Part shown: positions 1 to 8,729 of the stretch, one piece after another
Numbering within the stretch: the first letter of the stretch is position 1
Layout of the letters: each line of letters starts with the position of its first letter
Assembly (NCBI RefSeq): GCF_042679565.1
Contig: NZ_JBHTMY010000002.1
Location: forward strand, 992,001-1,056,000
Source: Namhaeicola litoreus
GTDB lineage: Bacteria; Bacteroidota; Bacteroidia; Flavobacteriales; Flavobacteriaceae
Length of the DNA stretch: 64,000 nt
Reading direction: 5' to 3'
The notes under the pieces: model-generated
What the model was told of the DNA's origin: nothing
Database searches by the model: none
What the model saw: the letters and a program-made list of their open reading frames with translations, nothing else
Position numbers and translations under genes: made by a program

Positions 1-70
1 AGCAGACAACTATTCTCCAGATCCTCAAGGTGTAGTTGAATTTATGAATAAATTAAAAAAATCTGCCTAA
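1..70 (+). CDS. C-terminal tail of a probable corrinoid (B12-binding) protein, truncated by the window edge
   Basis: Only the last 22 codons are visible (frame beginning at base 2), ending in TAA at 68-70. The peptide has a D-N-Y-S-P-D-P stretch followed by a helix ending in lysines, which resembles the extreme C-terminus of MtaC/MtbC-like corrinoid proteins. The stop overlaps the next start by one base (TAATG), so the two genes are translationally coupled. The identity rests mainly on context: the next three genes are the usual companions of a corrinoid protein (methyltransferase, G3E GTPase, cobalamin reactivation). The fragment is too short to exclude another family. Confidence 0.45.
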   Translation, partial: ADNYSPDPQGVVEFMNKLKKSA

Positions 71-1446
71 TGAATGGTTTAGAATTAATACAAGCAGCAA
101 TGCAACGTCAAAAAGTGGAACGCATCCCATGGGTTCCTTTTGTTGGTGCACACGCTGGAGAACTATTAGGCTTAGATGCGACGACATATTTTCAATCGGA
201 ACAACATATAATTGATGGTGCTGAACTAGCAATAAAAAAGTACAATCCAGATGGAATTCCTGTGACTTTCGATCTTCAAATTGAAGCCGAAGTTTTAGGT
301 TGCAAAATTAAATGGTCTAAAGATAATCCTCCTGCTGTGGTATCTCATCCACTTGCAGATGGAAGTCTAAATATCGAGGATTTAAAAGTGCCTTGTCGTT
401 GTAAAGGTAGAATAGCAACAGTCATGAATGCTACAACCAAGATTAAGGAAAACAATCCAGATATTGCATTATATGGATTAATTACTGGTCCTTTTACCTT
501 GGCATTACACCTTTTAGGAACAGATATATTCATGAAGCTATTTGAAGACCCTGAATATGTTGGAAAAGTAATGGATTATACGACTAAAGTAGGTAAGGCC
601 ATGTCTGATTATTATATGGAAGCTGGTTGCGATGTCATTGCTGTTGTAGATCCTATGGTAAGTCAAATAGACCCAATGTCGTTCGAGACGTTCGTGTCTC
701 CTTACTGTACAGATTTATTCGCTCATATTAGAGAAAGTGGAGCATTAAGTTCGTTCTTTGTTTGTGGTAACGCATCGCAAAACATTGAAGTAATGTGTAA
801 ATGTAAACCAGACAATATTTCAATTGATGAAAACATTCCTTTAGATTTCTTAAAAGAGCAATGTGATACATACAATTTAAGTTTTGGTGGAAACATGAAG
901 CTTACATCAGTATTACTAATGGGAACTCCTGAAGCATCAAAATTTGAAGCTATTGAATGTATGGACATTGGTGGTGATACAGGATTTATTTTAGCTCCTG
1001 GATGCGATTTGCCAATGGCAACTCCTGTTGAAAATCTGGAAGCTGTGGCAGAAATTGTTCACGACAAGTATCAGCAAGATGTTTTAAGAGCAAAAGGACA
1101 AACGGCTAAAAATATTGAGTTGCTTAATTTAGATGGCTATTTTGAAAAGGACAAAGTAAAAATAGATATCATCACTTTAGATTCAGCTTCTTGTGCTCCT
1201 TGTCAATACATGGTAAAAGCAGTTAAACTGGCCGTTGAAGAAATTGGAGCAGATAATATAGAATTTGTAGAGCATAAAATTAAAAACGAAGAAGGTATAC
1301 AGATGATGATGTCTCTTGGTGTTAGAAATCTACCAACTATTTGTATCGATGGAGAAGTTGAATTTATTTCAATTATACCTCCAAAATCAGAATTAATTGA
1401 ACGCATAAACAAACATTTAGATCAAAAGCAATTAGAAAACGCATGA
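70..1446 (+). CDS. UroD-family (MtaA/CmuA-like) corrinoid methyltransferase fused to a thioredoxin-like domain
   Basis: Residues about 1-345 follow the uroporphyrinogen decarboxylase-type methyltransferase fold. Members such as MtaA move a methyl group between a corrinoid protein and a thiol or other acceptor, using zinc held by an H-x-C...C motif. Here the corresponding site reads F230-V231-C232-G-N and P-G-C312, so both cysteines are present but the usual histidine is phenylalanine. Residues about 365-458 form an added thioredoxin/glutaredoxin-like domain with C375-A-P-C378 and a cis-Pro-like L-P-T segment. Length (458 aa) exceeds the usual 340-370 because of this domain. The start overlaps the upstream stop, and the end overlaps the next start as ATGA. 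The methyl donor and acceptor cannot be read from sequence. Confidence 0.82.
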   Translation: MNGLELIQAAMQRQKVERIPWVPFVGAHAGELLGLDATTYFQSEQHIIDGAELAIKKYNPDGIPVTFDLQIEAEVLGCKIKWSKDNPPAVVSHPLADGSLNIEDLKVPCRCKGRIATVMNATTKIKENNPDIALYGLITGPFTLALHLLGTDIFMKLFEDPEYVGKVMDYTTKVGKAMSDYYMEAGCDVIAVVDPMVSQIDPMSFETFVSPYCTDLFAHIRESGALSSFFVCGNASQNIEVMCKCKPDNISIDENIPLDFLKEQCDTYNLSFGGNMKLTSVLLMGTPEASKFEAIECMDIGGDTGFILAPGCDLPMATPVENLEAVAEIVHDKYQQDVLRAKGQTAKNIELLNLDGYFEKDKVKIDIITLDSASCAPCQYMVKAVKLAVEEIGADNIEFVEHKIKNEEGIQMMMSLGVRNLPTICIDGEVEFISIIPPKSELIERINKHLDQKQLENA

Positions 1447-2348
1447 CTGCAGATTTAATTCTTATCAGTGGATTTTTAGGCAGTGGAAAAACAACATTGC
1501 TTAAAAATCTGCTGAAACTACAAAAGGATAAAAAAATCGCAGTGATTCAAAATGAATTCGCACCTTCTGGAGTTGATGGCAAAGAATTAAAACTTCAAAA
1601 CAAAGACTTTGAACTTGTTGAAATCAACAATGGTTCTGTTTTTTGTGTTTGCTTATTAAGCAATTTTATAGAAAATCTATTATCCTTAGTAAATCAATTC
1701 AATCCTGAAATTATTTATTTAGAAGCTTCGGGAATTTCAGATCCAATCTCTATTTGCGAATTACTAAACAACGATAGCATTAGCCATAAAGTAAAATATG
1801 CTGGAGCATGGTGTGTTGTTGACGCATTGAATTTTGAGAAAAGTGCTGCATTGGTTCAACGTGCAAAACATCAAATTAGAGTTGCAGATAAAATTATTCT
1901 CAATAAAATAGATTTGGTTGATGATGCTCAAATCAACAATGTTATTGAATCTGTAAAAGAGATAAATCCATTTGCTGAAATTGCTAAACATGAGTTTTGC
2001 AATATAGATTCAGTTCATTTAACTCAAGTCCATACCATTACCAATGGAGCAATGGAAGTATCTAGACAAGAAGATATTAAAACTGCAGTCTATAGAACTA
2101 CATCAATTATTCCTCTTGAAAATTTAGAAATTTTTCTACAAGAACTCACCAAGATTAGTATTCGAGTAAAAGGTTTTGTTCGGATTGATACGAATGAATA
2201 CAGACTCTTTCATTTAACCTATAATAACTTCAATATTGTACCCCTTGAAGATTTCTCTGGAAACTGTGAAATTATTGCATTTGGAGAGGAGATGAATTTA
2301 AGATTGTTGCGAAACACTTTTCAAACTGCAAGAACTTTAGTTTTATGA
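1443..2348 (+). CDS. CobW/G3E-family GTPase, probable metallochaperone
   Basis: The Walker A loop G10-F-L-G-S-G-K-T17 at the N-terminus, an E-A-S-G-I-S-D-P segment after strand 3 and N-K-I-D for guanine recognition identify a G3E GTPase of the CobW group. The family's metal-binding C-x-C-C motif is present only as C68-V-C70, with leucine at the next place. Such proteins deliver metal (zinc, cobalt, nickel) or service a cofactor site. The gene overlaps both neighbours by 4 bp (ATGA), so it is co-translated with the methyltransferase and the reactivation protein. A role in zinc loading of the methyltransferase or in corrinoid maturation is inferred from that position. Confidence 0.82.
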   Translation: MTADLILISGFLGSGKTTLLKNLLKLQKDKKIAVIQNEFAPSGVDGKELKLQNKDFELVEINNGSVFCVCLLSNFIENLLSLVNQFNPEIIYLEASGISDPISICELLNNDSISHKVKYAGAWCVVDALNFEKSAALVQRAKHQIRVADKIILNKIDLVDDAQINNVIESVKEINPFAEIAKHEFCNIDSVHLTQVHTITNGAMEVSRQEDIKTAVYRTTSIIPLENLEIFLQELTKISIRVKGFVRIDTNEYRLFHLTYNNFNIVPLEDFSGNCEIIAFGEEMNLRLLRNTFQTARTLVL

Positions 2349-3049
2349 CAGGAATTGTTTCATATAAAATTGATTTTTCAGAAATCAAACTCGATAAAAA
2401 AGAAATATCTTCCTTTATGGGTTTGGGTCCCAATCCAGACGAACCTTTCAATAGTATGATTGATGAGGCCATAGCTTTATTGTCTAAAAACAAAAACATT
2501 GAAGGAGGTTATGTTATAAAACCCGTTACAGATTTTTCCATAAAAGATGGAAGTATTTCTGTTGAAGAAAAATCTTTTAATACAGGTAGAATGATAACTT
2601 CTTTCTTAAAAGGTTCCGAGTATGTGGCATTATTTATATGTACTGCTGGTTACGAAGTAGAAAAATGGAGTAAAAAGTTTCAAACGGAAGGTGATTTTGT
2701 AATGAGTTTTGTTGTAGATGCAACTGGCTCTCTTTTAGTAGAAGGTGCTATGGATATTGTTTACAATAATATCAAAGACTATGTAGAAAACGATACTCTT
2801 TCAGTAACAAATAGATACAGTCCAGGTTACTGTGATTGGAAAGTGATAGACCAACAAAAGTTATTCTCATTTTTACCGGATAATTTCTGCAAGGTAAAAC
2901 TAAGCGAATCGTCTCTAATGAGTCCAGTTAAATCGGTTTCCGGAATTGTTGGAATTGGAAAAAAAGTAACACATCGCGAATATATTTGTGATACGTGTAG
3001 CAGTACAGATTGTGTGTATCGCGCTAAAAAAATGTATGTCAGACATTGA
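2345..3049 (+). CDS. Stand-alone methionine-synthase-type cobalamin reactivation domain protein
   Basis: The protein resembles the AdoMet-binding activation domain of MetH. Its hallmark is R157-Y-S-P-G161-Y162, matching the R-x-x-P-G-Y loop that holds S-adenosylmethionine in MetH. In MetH this domain re-methylates cob(II)alamin that has been oxidised during turnover. A C-terminal C215-x2-C218-x4-C223 triad is also present and could bind metal or a cluster. There is no corrinoid or homocysteine domain, so it is a single-domain protein of 234 aa. Its 4-bp overlap with the CobW gene and the upstream corrinoid genes support a role as reactivator of the corrinoid protein, in place of the RamA-type activators of anaerobes. 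That partnership is inference. Confidence 0.75.
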   Translation: MTGIVSYKIDFSEIKLDKKEISSFMGLGPNPDEPFNSMIDEAIALLSKNKNIEGGYVIKPVTDFSIKDGSISVEEKSFNTGRMITSFLKGSEYVALFICTAGYEVEKWSKKFQTEGDFVMSFVVDATGSLLVEGAMDIVYNNIKDYVENDTLSVTNRYSPGYCDWKVIDQQKLFSFLPDNFCKVKLSESSLMSPVKSVSGIVGIGKKVTHREYICDTCSSTDCVYRAKKMYVRH

Positions 3050-3181
3050 TTTATTCTGTATATGAACAACTAAATGAATGCCTACTATTAAAATAGATCA
3101 AAATAAGCACTTTTTTAGTCACATTACACTAATATTTTAATTCCTTGACTTTCTATTTTTATCATCTAAAAATTTTAAAAC

Positions 3182-4072
3182 ATGACAAAAACTAAAGATC
3201 TGTCTAAGCTACATGGACTAGTTTCCAATTTTTTTAAATGGCCACAATCACCAGAAGAATGGGAGCAATATAAACTAACCGATGAACAAATAGCATTCTT
3301 TCATGAGAATGGTTATCTATCGAATATAAAACTATTAGAAGAATGGCAAGTTGACCAACTAAATGAGGAGTTAGCTGAAATACGAGATCCAAAGCATCCA
3401 GCACATGAACTTTTTTACGAATTTCATACGAATGAAGCCGTTGACCCTAAAAAAGTGATTTTCCACTCCTTAGGACATTGGAGAATAACTCCAGGCTTTC
3501 ATGATGTAAACTGGAATCCAGCATTTGTTATGGCGGCAAGTCAGCTATTAGACAATAGATCTGTGCGTTTTTGGCATGACCAACTGTTTTGTAAACCTGC
3601 AAAACATGGAGGTGTGGTTGCATGGCATCAAGACTACTCTTATTGGACAAGAACTGTTAAAATGCAACATTTAACCTGTTGGACGGGTTTGGACGATGCG
3701 ACTAAAGCAAATGGTTGTTTGCACTATATTCCTAAAAGTCATAAATGGGGATTATTGGATAAGATAGTTTTAACTGGAGAAATGGATGAGTTTAAAAACT
3801 TTCTAACTGATGAACAAAAAGAAGAGTTTAAAAATCAAGTACCAATTGAAATGAAAAAAGGATATGGAACTTTTCATCATCCTTTAATGGTGCATGGTTC
3901 TTACGAAAATTCTTCTGAAATATCTCGAAGAGCATTTGTTTTAAATGTTTTTGCCGATGGTACTGTTTCCAATTCGGATGAACCTTTGTTAAAAGGTGTT
4001 CCTGTTATACCAAAAGGGAAAAAAATGGAAGGTCAATTTTTTCCTTTGTTATTAGACAGATCACAAACATAG
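3182..4072 (+). CDS. Phytanoyl-CoA dioxygenase (PhyH) family Fe(II)/2-oxoglutarate oxygenase
   Basis: The iron-binding facial triad is visible as H149-Q-D151 and H238, with R249/R250 placed to bind 2-oxoglutarate. Length (296 aa) is normal for the PhyH family, whose members hydroxylate or oxidatively demethylate small molecules. There is no signal peptide, so it should be cytoplasmic. It lies 132 bp after the corrinoid operon and 10 bp before a sugar isomerase-like gene on the same strand, so these two probably form an operon. The substrate is unknown. An O-methylated or otherwise modified sugar is conceivable beside an agar locus, but nothing in the sequence proves it. Confidence 0.8.
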   Translation: MTKTKDLSKLHGLVSNFFKWPQSPEEWEQYKLTDEQIAFFHENGYLSNIKLLEEWQVDQLNEELAEIRDPKHPAHELFYEFHTNEAVDPKKVIFHSLGHWRITPGFHDVNWNPAFVMAASQLLDNRSVRFWHDQLFCKPAKHGGVVAWHQDYSYWTRTVKMQHLTCWTGLDDATKANGCLHYIPKSHKWGLLDKIVLTGEMDEFKNFLTDEQKEEFKNQVPIEMKKGYGTFHHPLMVHGSYENSSEISRRAFVLNVFADGTVSNSDEPLLKGVPVIPKGKKMEGQFFPLLLDRSQT

Positions 4073-4082
4073 CATTTAATTT

Positions 4083-4901
4083 ATGACTGTAAAATACTTA
4101 TGTCCATTTTGGGGAATGGAAGGCTTATCTGCTGATGAATTTATTGATAAAGTATTGAAGTATGAATATGATGGAATAGAAATTAACATTCCTAACGATA
4201 GCGATTTTGAAAATAAATTGCTTTCACGAATAAAAGACGAAAATCTAATTTTTGTTGCCCAACAATGGCTAAGTCCAAAATTAGAAACGGTAAATGAATA
4301 TATTGTGAGGTTGGAAGATCTACTCCTAAAAAGAGCATCTTTAAATCCTGACTTTATTAATTCGCATACAGGAAAGGATTATTTTTCATTTGAAGATAAT
4401 TGCCGAATTATTGAAAAATGTTTTGAAATATCAAAAAGAACAGGTGTAGAAATAATACATGAAACACATAGAGGCCGATTTAATTATAGTGCAAAAAAAA
4501 CAGTTGATTTTTTAAAACAATATCCAGATTTAAAACTTACCGCAGATTTTTCTCATTGGGTTACCGTTTCTGAATCTTTTTTAGAGGATCAAATGGATGA
4601 TGTTCAAACTGCCGTTAAAAAATGCTATTATATTCATGCAAGAGTAGGGTATACGCAATCACCGCAAATCAACAATCCTTTTGCTCCAGAAAATAAAGAA
4701 GCTCTTGAAATTTTTACGAATTGGTGGAAAAGTATATTACAAGACGCAAAAATTAGAGGGCAAAAAGAGTTTTATATTTGTCCGGAATTTGGTCCAAAAC
4801 CATATATGCCTTATTTGCCTTTTAAAAATGTTCCCATTGAAAATCAGTGGAACTTAAATAAACAAATGATGCTTTATCTAAAGAATATCGATCTTAGCTA
4901 A
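4083..4901 (+). CDS. Sugar phosphate isomerase/epimerase-like TIM-barrel protein
   Basis: This 272-aa protein fits the xylose-isomerase-like TIM barrel (AP endonuclease 2 superfamily). Candidate metal ligands appear in the expected order: E in I-I-H-E-T-H, D and H in T-A-D-F-S-H-W, H in Y-I-H-A-R-V-G, and E in C-P-E-F-G-P. Such enzymes isomerise or epimerise keto-sugars and related polyols. It follows the PhyH gene by 10 bp and is the last gene before a strong bidirectional terminator. The natural substrate cannot be assigned. Confidence 0.75.
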   Translation: MTVKYLCPFWGMEGLSADEFIDKVLKYEYDGIEINIPNDSDFENKLLSRIKDENLIFVAQQWLSPKLETVNEYIVRLEDLLLKRASLNPDFINSHTGKDYFSFEDNCRIIEKCFEISKRTGVEIIHETHRGRFNYSAKKTVDFLKQYPDLKLTADFSHWVTVSESFLEDQMDDVQTAVKKCYYIHARVGYTQSPQINNPFAPENKEALEIFTNWWKSILQDAKIRGQKEFYICPEFGPKPYMPYLPFKNVPIENQWNLNKQMMLYLKNIDLS

Positions 4902-4935
4902 AAAAAACCTTGATAAAACTATCAAGGTTTTTTTT
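4901..4935. terminator. Bidirectional rho-independent terminator between convergent operons
   Basis: An 8-9 bp stem (A-C-C-T-T-G-A-T paired with A-T-C-A-A-G-G-T) has a short A-rich loop, with seven A's before it and eight T's after it. It can end the + strand operon that finishes at 4901 and the minus-strand agar operon that finishes at 4949. Confidence 0.88.
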
Positions 4936-4948
4936 AGGAAATATCCAT

Positions 4949-7426
4949 TTATTCAAATCCTCTTGCAACTGGCATTTTCTGGTCAGCTTCCAGATGACCT
5001 TCTTCTGCACCAAGACTTGGATAGTATCTAAAATAATTTGCCCATCCATACTTTTGCTTGATTTCAAAAGCTTCTAAACCGATTTCTCTCAACTCTTTTT
5101 TATCTATGGTTTTATCAGATACTAATAAGAAATAATCGTTTTCAGATAAAACATTTCCTTTGTCATCAACTAAAGACATTTCCACATAGAATTTATCTCC
5201 TAGCTTACCAGGAACTTTACACGATACATCAAAGAATTTCTTTGAGCTGTCTCCTGAAATTTCGCTTACATCAAATTCTTCTTCTTTGACTACCTTTTTA
5301 GCTTTGTCCAAGAATTTGATCGATGCTTTACAATTGTTAAATGACTTATAATAATCATTTACAATCCACAATTCCCCTTTAAATTCTTCTCCAGGTAACC
5401 ACCGTCTATCGTAATGTTTCATGGTGAATAAAACAGGCTGATAGGCTTTTTTAACATGGTTGAATGACATTTTCTTTTCCTGATAATAATCTACAATTCC
5501 CCATTTCATATCTGGAGCAAAAGTGATGTAATGACAAATACAAATGGCACTTGTTTTAGGCTTTCTGGTTCTAAAATGCTCCAATGCATATTGAAAAATT
5601 ACACCTTGTGCAATTTGAGTTGCTTCAACAAATTTCTCGAATCCATCTCGACTTTGGTCACCAAGTACTTCAAAGTTAAGTGTTCTTAAGGCATCAAAAT
5701 CTGTCCAATGATGTCCCCAACTTGGTCCAGGAGGCCAAATTTCGTTTTCAGGTATGAACTTCTTTATACTCTCTACATTTGGACAAGAAGAAATGGCTAA
5801 TTCTGGAATTACGGCATAATCTAAACTTGGGAAATAGTCTTCCATAACGAATTCTCCTTCACCATAAAATAAATCGTTTGCATGAAAACTTTCGTTTGGT
5901 TTGAAACCTAAATTGAGTCCAACTTCATCACTTAAAGGTGATGAAGGAATAAAATATAAAGATGTATATGGTTTGATGGCTTCACCAAGTCCGTTTACAA
6001 ATTCTAAATTGTGTTTTGGGTCTGAAGCTGTCATAAACAGTTCTTCCGAACCTTCCAACAACACAATACAAGGATGATTACGTTGTTCTTTTACAGAGGC
6101 TATTGCCTCTGCATAAACAGCCTGTTTGAACTCTTCATCTTTAGGTAAAGATAAACTGGCCAATGGCAATACATCTTGCCAAACTGTAATTCCTGCTTCA
6201 TTACACAATTGATAGAATAATGGAATCTCCTCTGGATGCCATCCAAAGATTCTTAGATTATTGAAGTTAGCTTCTTTCGCTAATCGAATTAATTCTTTGT
6301 ATTTACTTGGATGCGCTCTTCCCATAAAAATATCTGGAGGTCCTCCCCAAGTTCCAGAACGCATAAAATGACGTTTTCCATTTATCATCACAGTCCAAGG
6401 ATTTTCAACTTGATCTTTAGTGAAACCTGGGTTGAGTTCCATTTTTACTTCACGAATTCCAAACGATGTAGAAGTTGTATCATGAAGCGCTTCACCTTCA
6501 GTAACGGTTACTTTGGCAGTGTATAAATTTTGGTCACCTAAATCCCAAGGCCACCATAATTTAGCCTCATTAACATCAAGGCTTAAGGCTACAGAATTTG
6601 TTCCTTTTGTTACTGCAATGAACTTTGTGATTTCATAAGTTTTAGTGTCCATGTTTTCACCTTCAACCTCAACTTTTACAATAACATTTTTCGCTATAGA
6701 ATCATGGTTTAATAGCTCAAGCTCTATGCCTAATCTCACCGAATCTTCCAACAAGATTGTTGGTTTTACATAGGTATCTTCAATAGTTACTTTTCCTGTT
6801 GCTTCTAAGCGAACAGGTTTCCAAATTCCTGTAGGAGGTAAGCTTACCCAATAGTCGCCATGCCATGCAGGTTTACGACCAGCTACTTGACTGTAGCGTC
6901 TTGGTGCAGGATGTAATCTAACCATTAATACATTGGTACCGAAACGTAAACTTTCGAATCTAATCGTGTCTGACACATCAAATTTGAATTTAGAAAACAT
7001 ACCTTCATGTGTACCTAAAAACTTTCCGTTCAACCAAACATCACAAGCATAATCCACTCCATCAAAAACGAGTTGGATATGTTTTTTATACATCTCTTTT
7101 GGAACATCGAACTGACGTTTGTACCACCACTCATTCTCTGGAACCCATTTTGCCTTTAAACTATTTCTTCCAAAATGTGGGTCTTCAATTCTTCCTGCTC
7201 TCCATAAATCTGTATAAACATCTCCAGGAACTTTTGCGAAACTCCAGTTAAAGGAATCTCCAGTGATATCAAAATTTAATTCATGGAACCCAATTTTAAC
7301 ACCTTCATCAGGACGAATACCTTCGAATTGCCAATTATTTCCGCTTAAGTCAAAGACAATTTTATCGTTAGAAATTTTTCCTTTTTCAGATAAATAATCT
7401 TTTTCTTCTTTGCTTATGTTTTTCAT
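4949..7426 (-). CDS. Glycoside hydrolase family 2 enzyme, probable exo-acting beta-galactosidase of the agar pathway
   Basis: The 825-aa protein has GH2 architecture: an N-terminal jelly-roll sugar-binding domain (residues about 30-210), an Ig-like domain, a TIM barrel (about 330-640) and a C-terminal beta domain. The acid/base region reads L-E-G-S-E-E near residues 455-463, as in the beta-mannosidase-like branch of GH2, where the classic N-E pair is replaced. No signal peptide is visible, so the enzyme should act on oligosaccharides after import. As the last gene of an agar operon, it may be the agarolytic beta-galactosidase that removes galactose from the non-reducing end of agaro-oligosaccharides. 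A beta-mannosidase-like or other beta-glycosidase activity cannot be ruled out. Confidence 0.8.
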   Translation of the reverse strand: MKNISKEEKDYLSEKGKISNDKIVFDLSGNNWQFEGIRPDEGVKIGFHELNFDITGDSFNWSFAKVPGDVYTDLWRAGRIEDPHFGRNSLKAKWVPENEWWYKRQFDVPKEMYKKHIQLVFDGVDYACDVWLNGKFLGTHEGMFSKFKFDVSDTIRFESLRFGTNVLMVRLHPAPRRYSQVAGRKPAWHGDYWVSLPPTGIWKPVRLEATGKVTIEDTYVKPTILLEDSVRLGIELELLNHDSIAKNVIVKVEVEGENMDTKTYEITKFIAVTKGTNSVALSLDVNEAKLWWPWDLGDQNLYTAKVTVTEGEALHDTTSTSFGIREVKMELNPGFTKDQVENPWTVMINGKRHFMRSGTWGGPPDIFMGRAHPSKYKELIRLAKEANFNNLRIFGWHPEEIPLFYQLCNEAGITVWQDVLPLASLSLPKDEEFKQAVYAEAIASVKEQRNHPCIVLLEGSEELFMTASDPKHNLEFVNGLGEAIKPYTSLYFIPSSPLSDEVGLNLGFKPNESFHANDLFYGEGEFVMEDYFPSLDYAVIPELAISSCPNVESIKKFIPENEIWPPGPSWGHHWTDFDALRTLNFEVLGDQSRDGFEKFVEATQIAQGVIFQYALEHFRTRKPKTSAICICHYITFAPDMKWGIVDYYQEKKMSFNHVKKAYQPVLFTMKHYDRRWLPGEEFKGELWIVNDYYKSFNNCKASIKFLDKAKKVVKEEEFDVSEISGDSSKKFFDVSCKVPGKLGDKFYVEMSLVDDKGNVLSENDYFLLVSDKTIDKKELREIGLEAFEIKQKYGWANYFRYYPSLGAEEGHLEADQKMPVARGFE

Positions 7427-7443
7427 TTAAAACCTAAATTTTT

Positions 7444-8721
7444 TTATTCGTCTTCTAATTTCCACGTTCTAACCCAATCAATGCGCATGGTATTAATCGC
7501 ATCATCGTTTAGATCGGATTGTGGCGGAAGACCACCTAACCATTCTGCTTCATTCGTCCATAAATCGAAAATAATTTCTAAATCACGTGTAAATTCTCTG
7601 TTGTAGGTCTTGCCATCTTCATGTTCTCCAACGGTAACACTTCCAGCTGGTTCACCATCTAAATAGAACTGGATGTGCTTGGAATCTTTCCACCAAACAC
7701 CATAAATATGATAATCTTCGTTCCATCCAACATTTTTTAAAGGATTAGCAGAAGATAAATTTGATCTTCTAAAGTTTCCTTTGTTTCTTACCGTTTGTGG
7801 GATTAGATTTTCATCAGCTTGAAAGTATTGCGAATTCATTTGCGCTGGAAATACATCTGCAGCACAATTAGTACACGAGGGTTTAGAGTTGTTTTCGATA
7901 ATATCAATTTCATCTCGATTATTGATGTCTCCATTATTTAGCCAATAGGTATTATAGGCAGAAATATGAGATGTTTTTATTCGAGCTTCGGTGTACATCG
8001 GATATTTGGTTTCTGCTACAGAATGAATTCTTGCCGTTTGAAACCATCTGCCATCAGGATTACCTGAATTTAATGTTGCTTTAATCCAAAGCTTTCCGTC
8101 TGTAACTCCGGAGTTTTCGCTAGATGTCGACATAAAAACAGGTACACCATAATTCCATGTAGATTTAAACCATTTTGTATTGTCCCAAGTATCAAATTCA
8201 TCAGACATAGACTCAAATTTCACCCATTGTTTTCCATCAGGAGTTGTGTCTTCTATAGAGGTGAAGGATGGAAAATTAGGATCCATATTATCAAAATCTT
8301 CTGCAGTAGGTTGATATTCGTTTACAGTAATATTAACTGTTGCAGTATCTGAATCGCCATCAACATCAGTAACAGTATAGGTAAAACTGTCATTACCAAA
8401 GAAATCTTCATCTGGAATATATTCAAAAACTCCATCGCTAATTTCGTTAACCTCTCCATTATTTGCAGCTGTAGTTAAGCTATAATTATCTGAATCTCCT
8501 CCATCGCTTCCTAGGATGTCATTCAGAGAAACATTAACTTGATTTGAAGTGCCAGCAGTACTATTTTCTTCTACAACCAAAACATCATTAACAGCAGTTA
8601 GTGTGCCGTTCATATTTTCAGGTTCATCAGAACCAGAAGAACTTCCGCAATTCGTAAATAGTAAAGTTGTAAAAAGAAAAACTATAGCGTATCTATAAAT
8701 ATTTAATAATTTAAAGTGCAT
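7444..8721 (-). CDS. GH16 beta-agarase/beta-porphyranase-type lipoprotein with an Ig-like domain
   Basis: The N-terminus is a lipoprotein signal with the lipidated cysteine in T-N-C-G-S-S, followed by a serine/acid linker. Residues about 40-135 look like a cadherin/Big_9-type beta-sandwich (T-A-V-N-D start, F-T-Y-T-V-T-D-V-D-G end). Residues about 150-425 are a GH16 domain with the catalytic E-I-D-I-I-E motif near residues 269-276. The flanking sequence is most like the agarase/porphyranase subfamilies, which cut beta-1,4 bonds of agar or porphyran. The enzyme is expected on the cell surface as an endo-acting depolymerase. It lies 17 bp downstream from the GH2 start and 8 bp from the GH50 stop, in one operon. 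Confidence 0.88.
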   Translation of the reverse strand: MHFKLLNIYRYAIVFLFTTLLFTNCGSSSGSDEPENMNGTLTAVNDVLVVEENSTAGTSNQVNVSLNDILGSDGGDSDNYSLTTAANNGEVNEISDGVFEYIPDEDFFGNDSFTYTVTDVDGDSDTATVNITVNEYQPTAEDFDNMDPNFPSFTSIEDTTPDGKQWVKFESMSDEFDTWDNTKWFKSTWNYGVPVFMSTSSENSGVTDGKLWIKATLNSGNPDGRWFQTARIHSVAETKYPMYTEARIKTSHISAYNTYWLNNGDINNRDEIDIIENNSKPSCTNCAADVFPAQMNSQYFQADENLIPQTVRNKGNFRRSNLSSANPLKNVGWNEDYHIYGVWWKDSKHIQFYLDGEPAGSVTVGEHEDGKTYNREFTRDLEIIFDLWTNEAEWLGGLPPQSDLNDDAINTMRIDWVRTWKLEDE

Positions 8722-8729
8722 AAGTGTCT

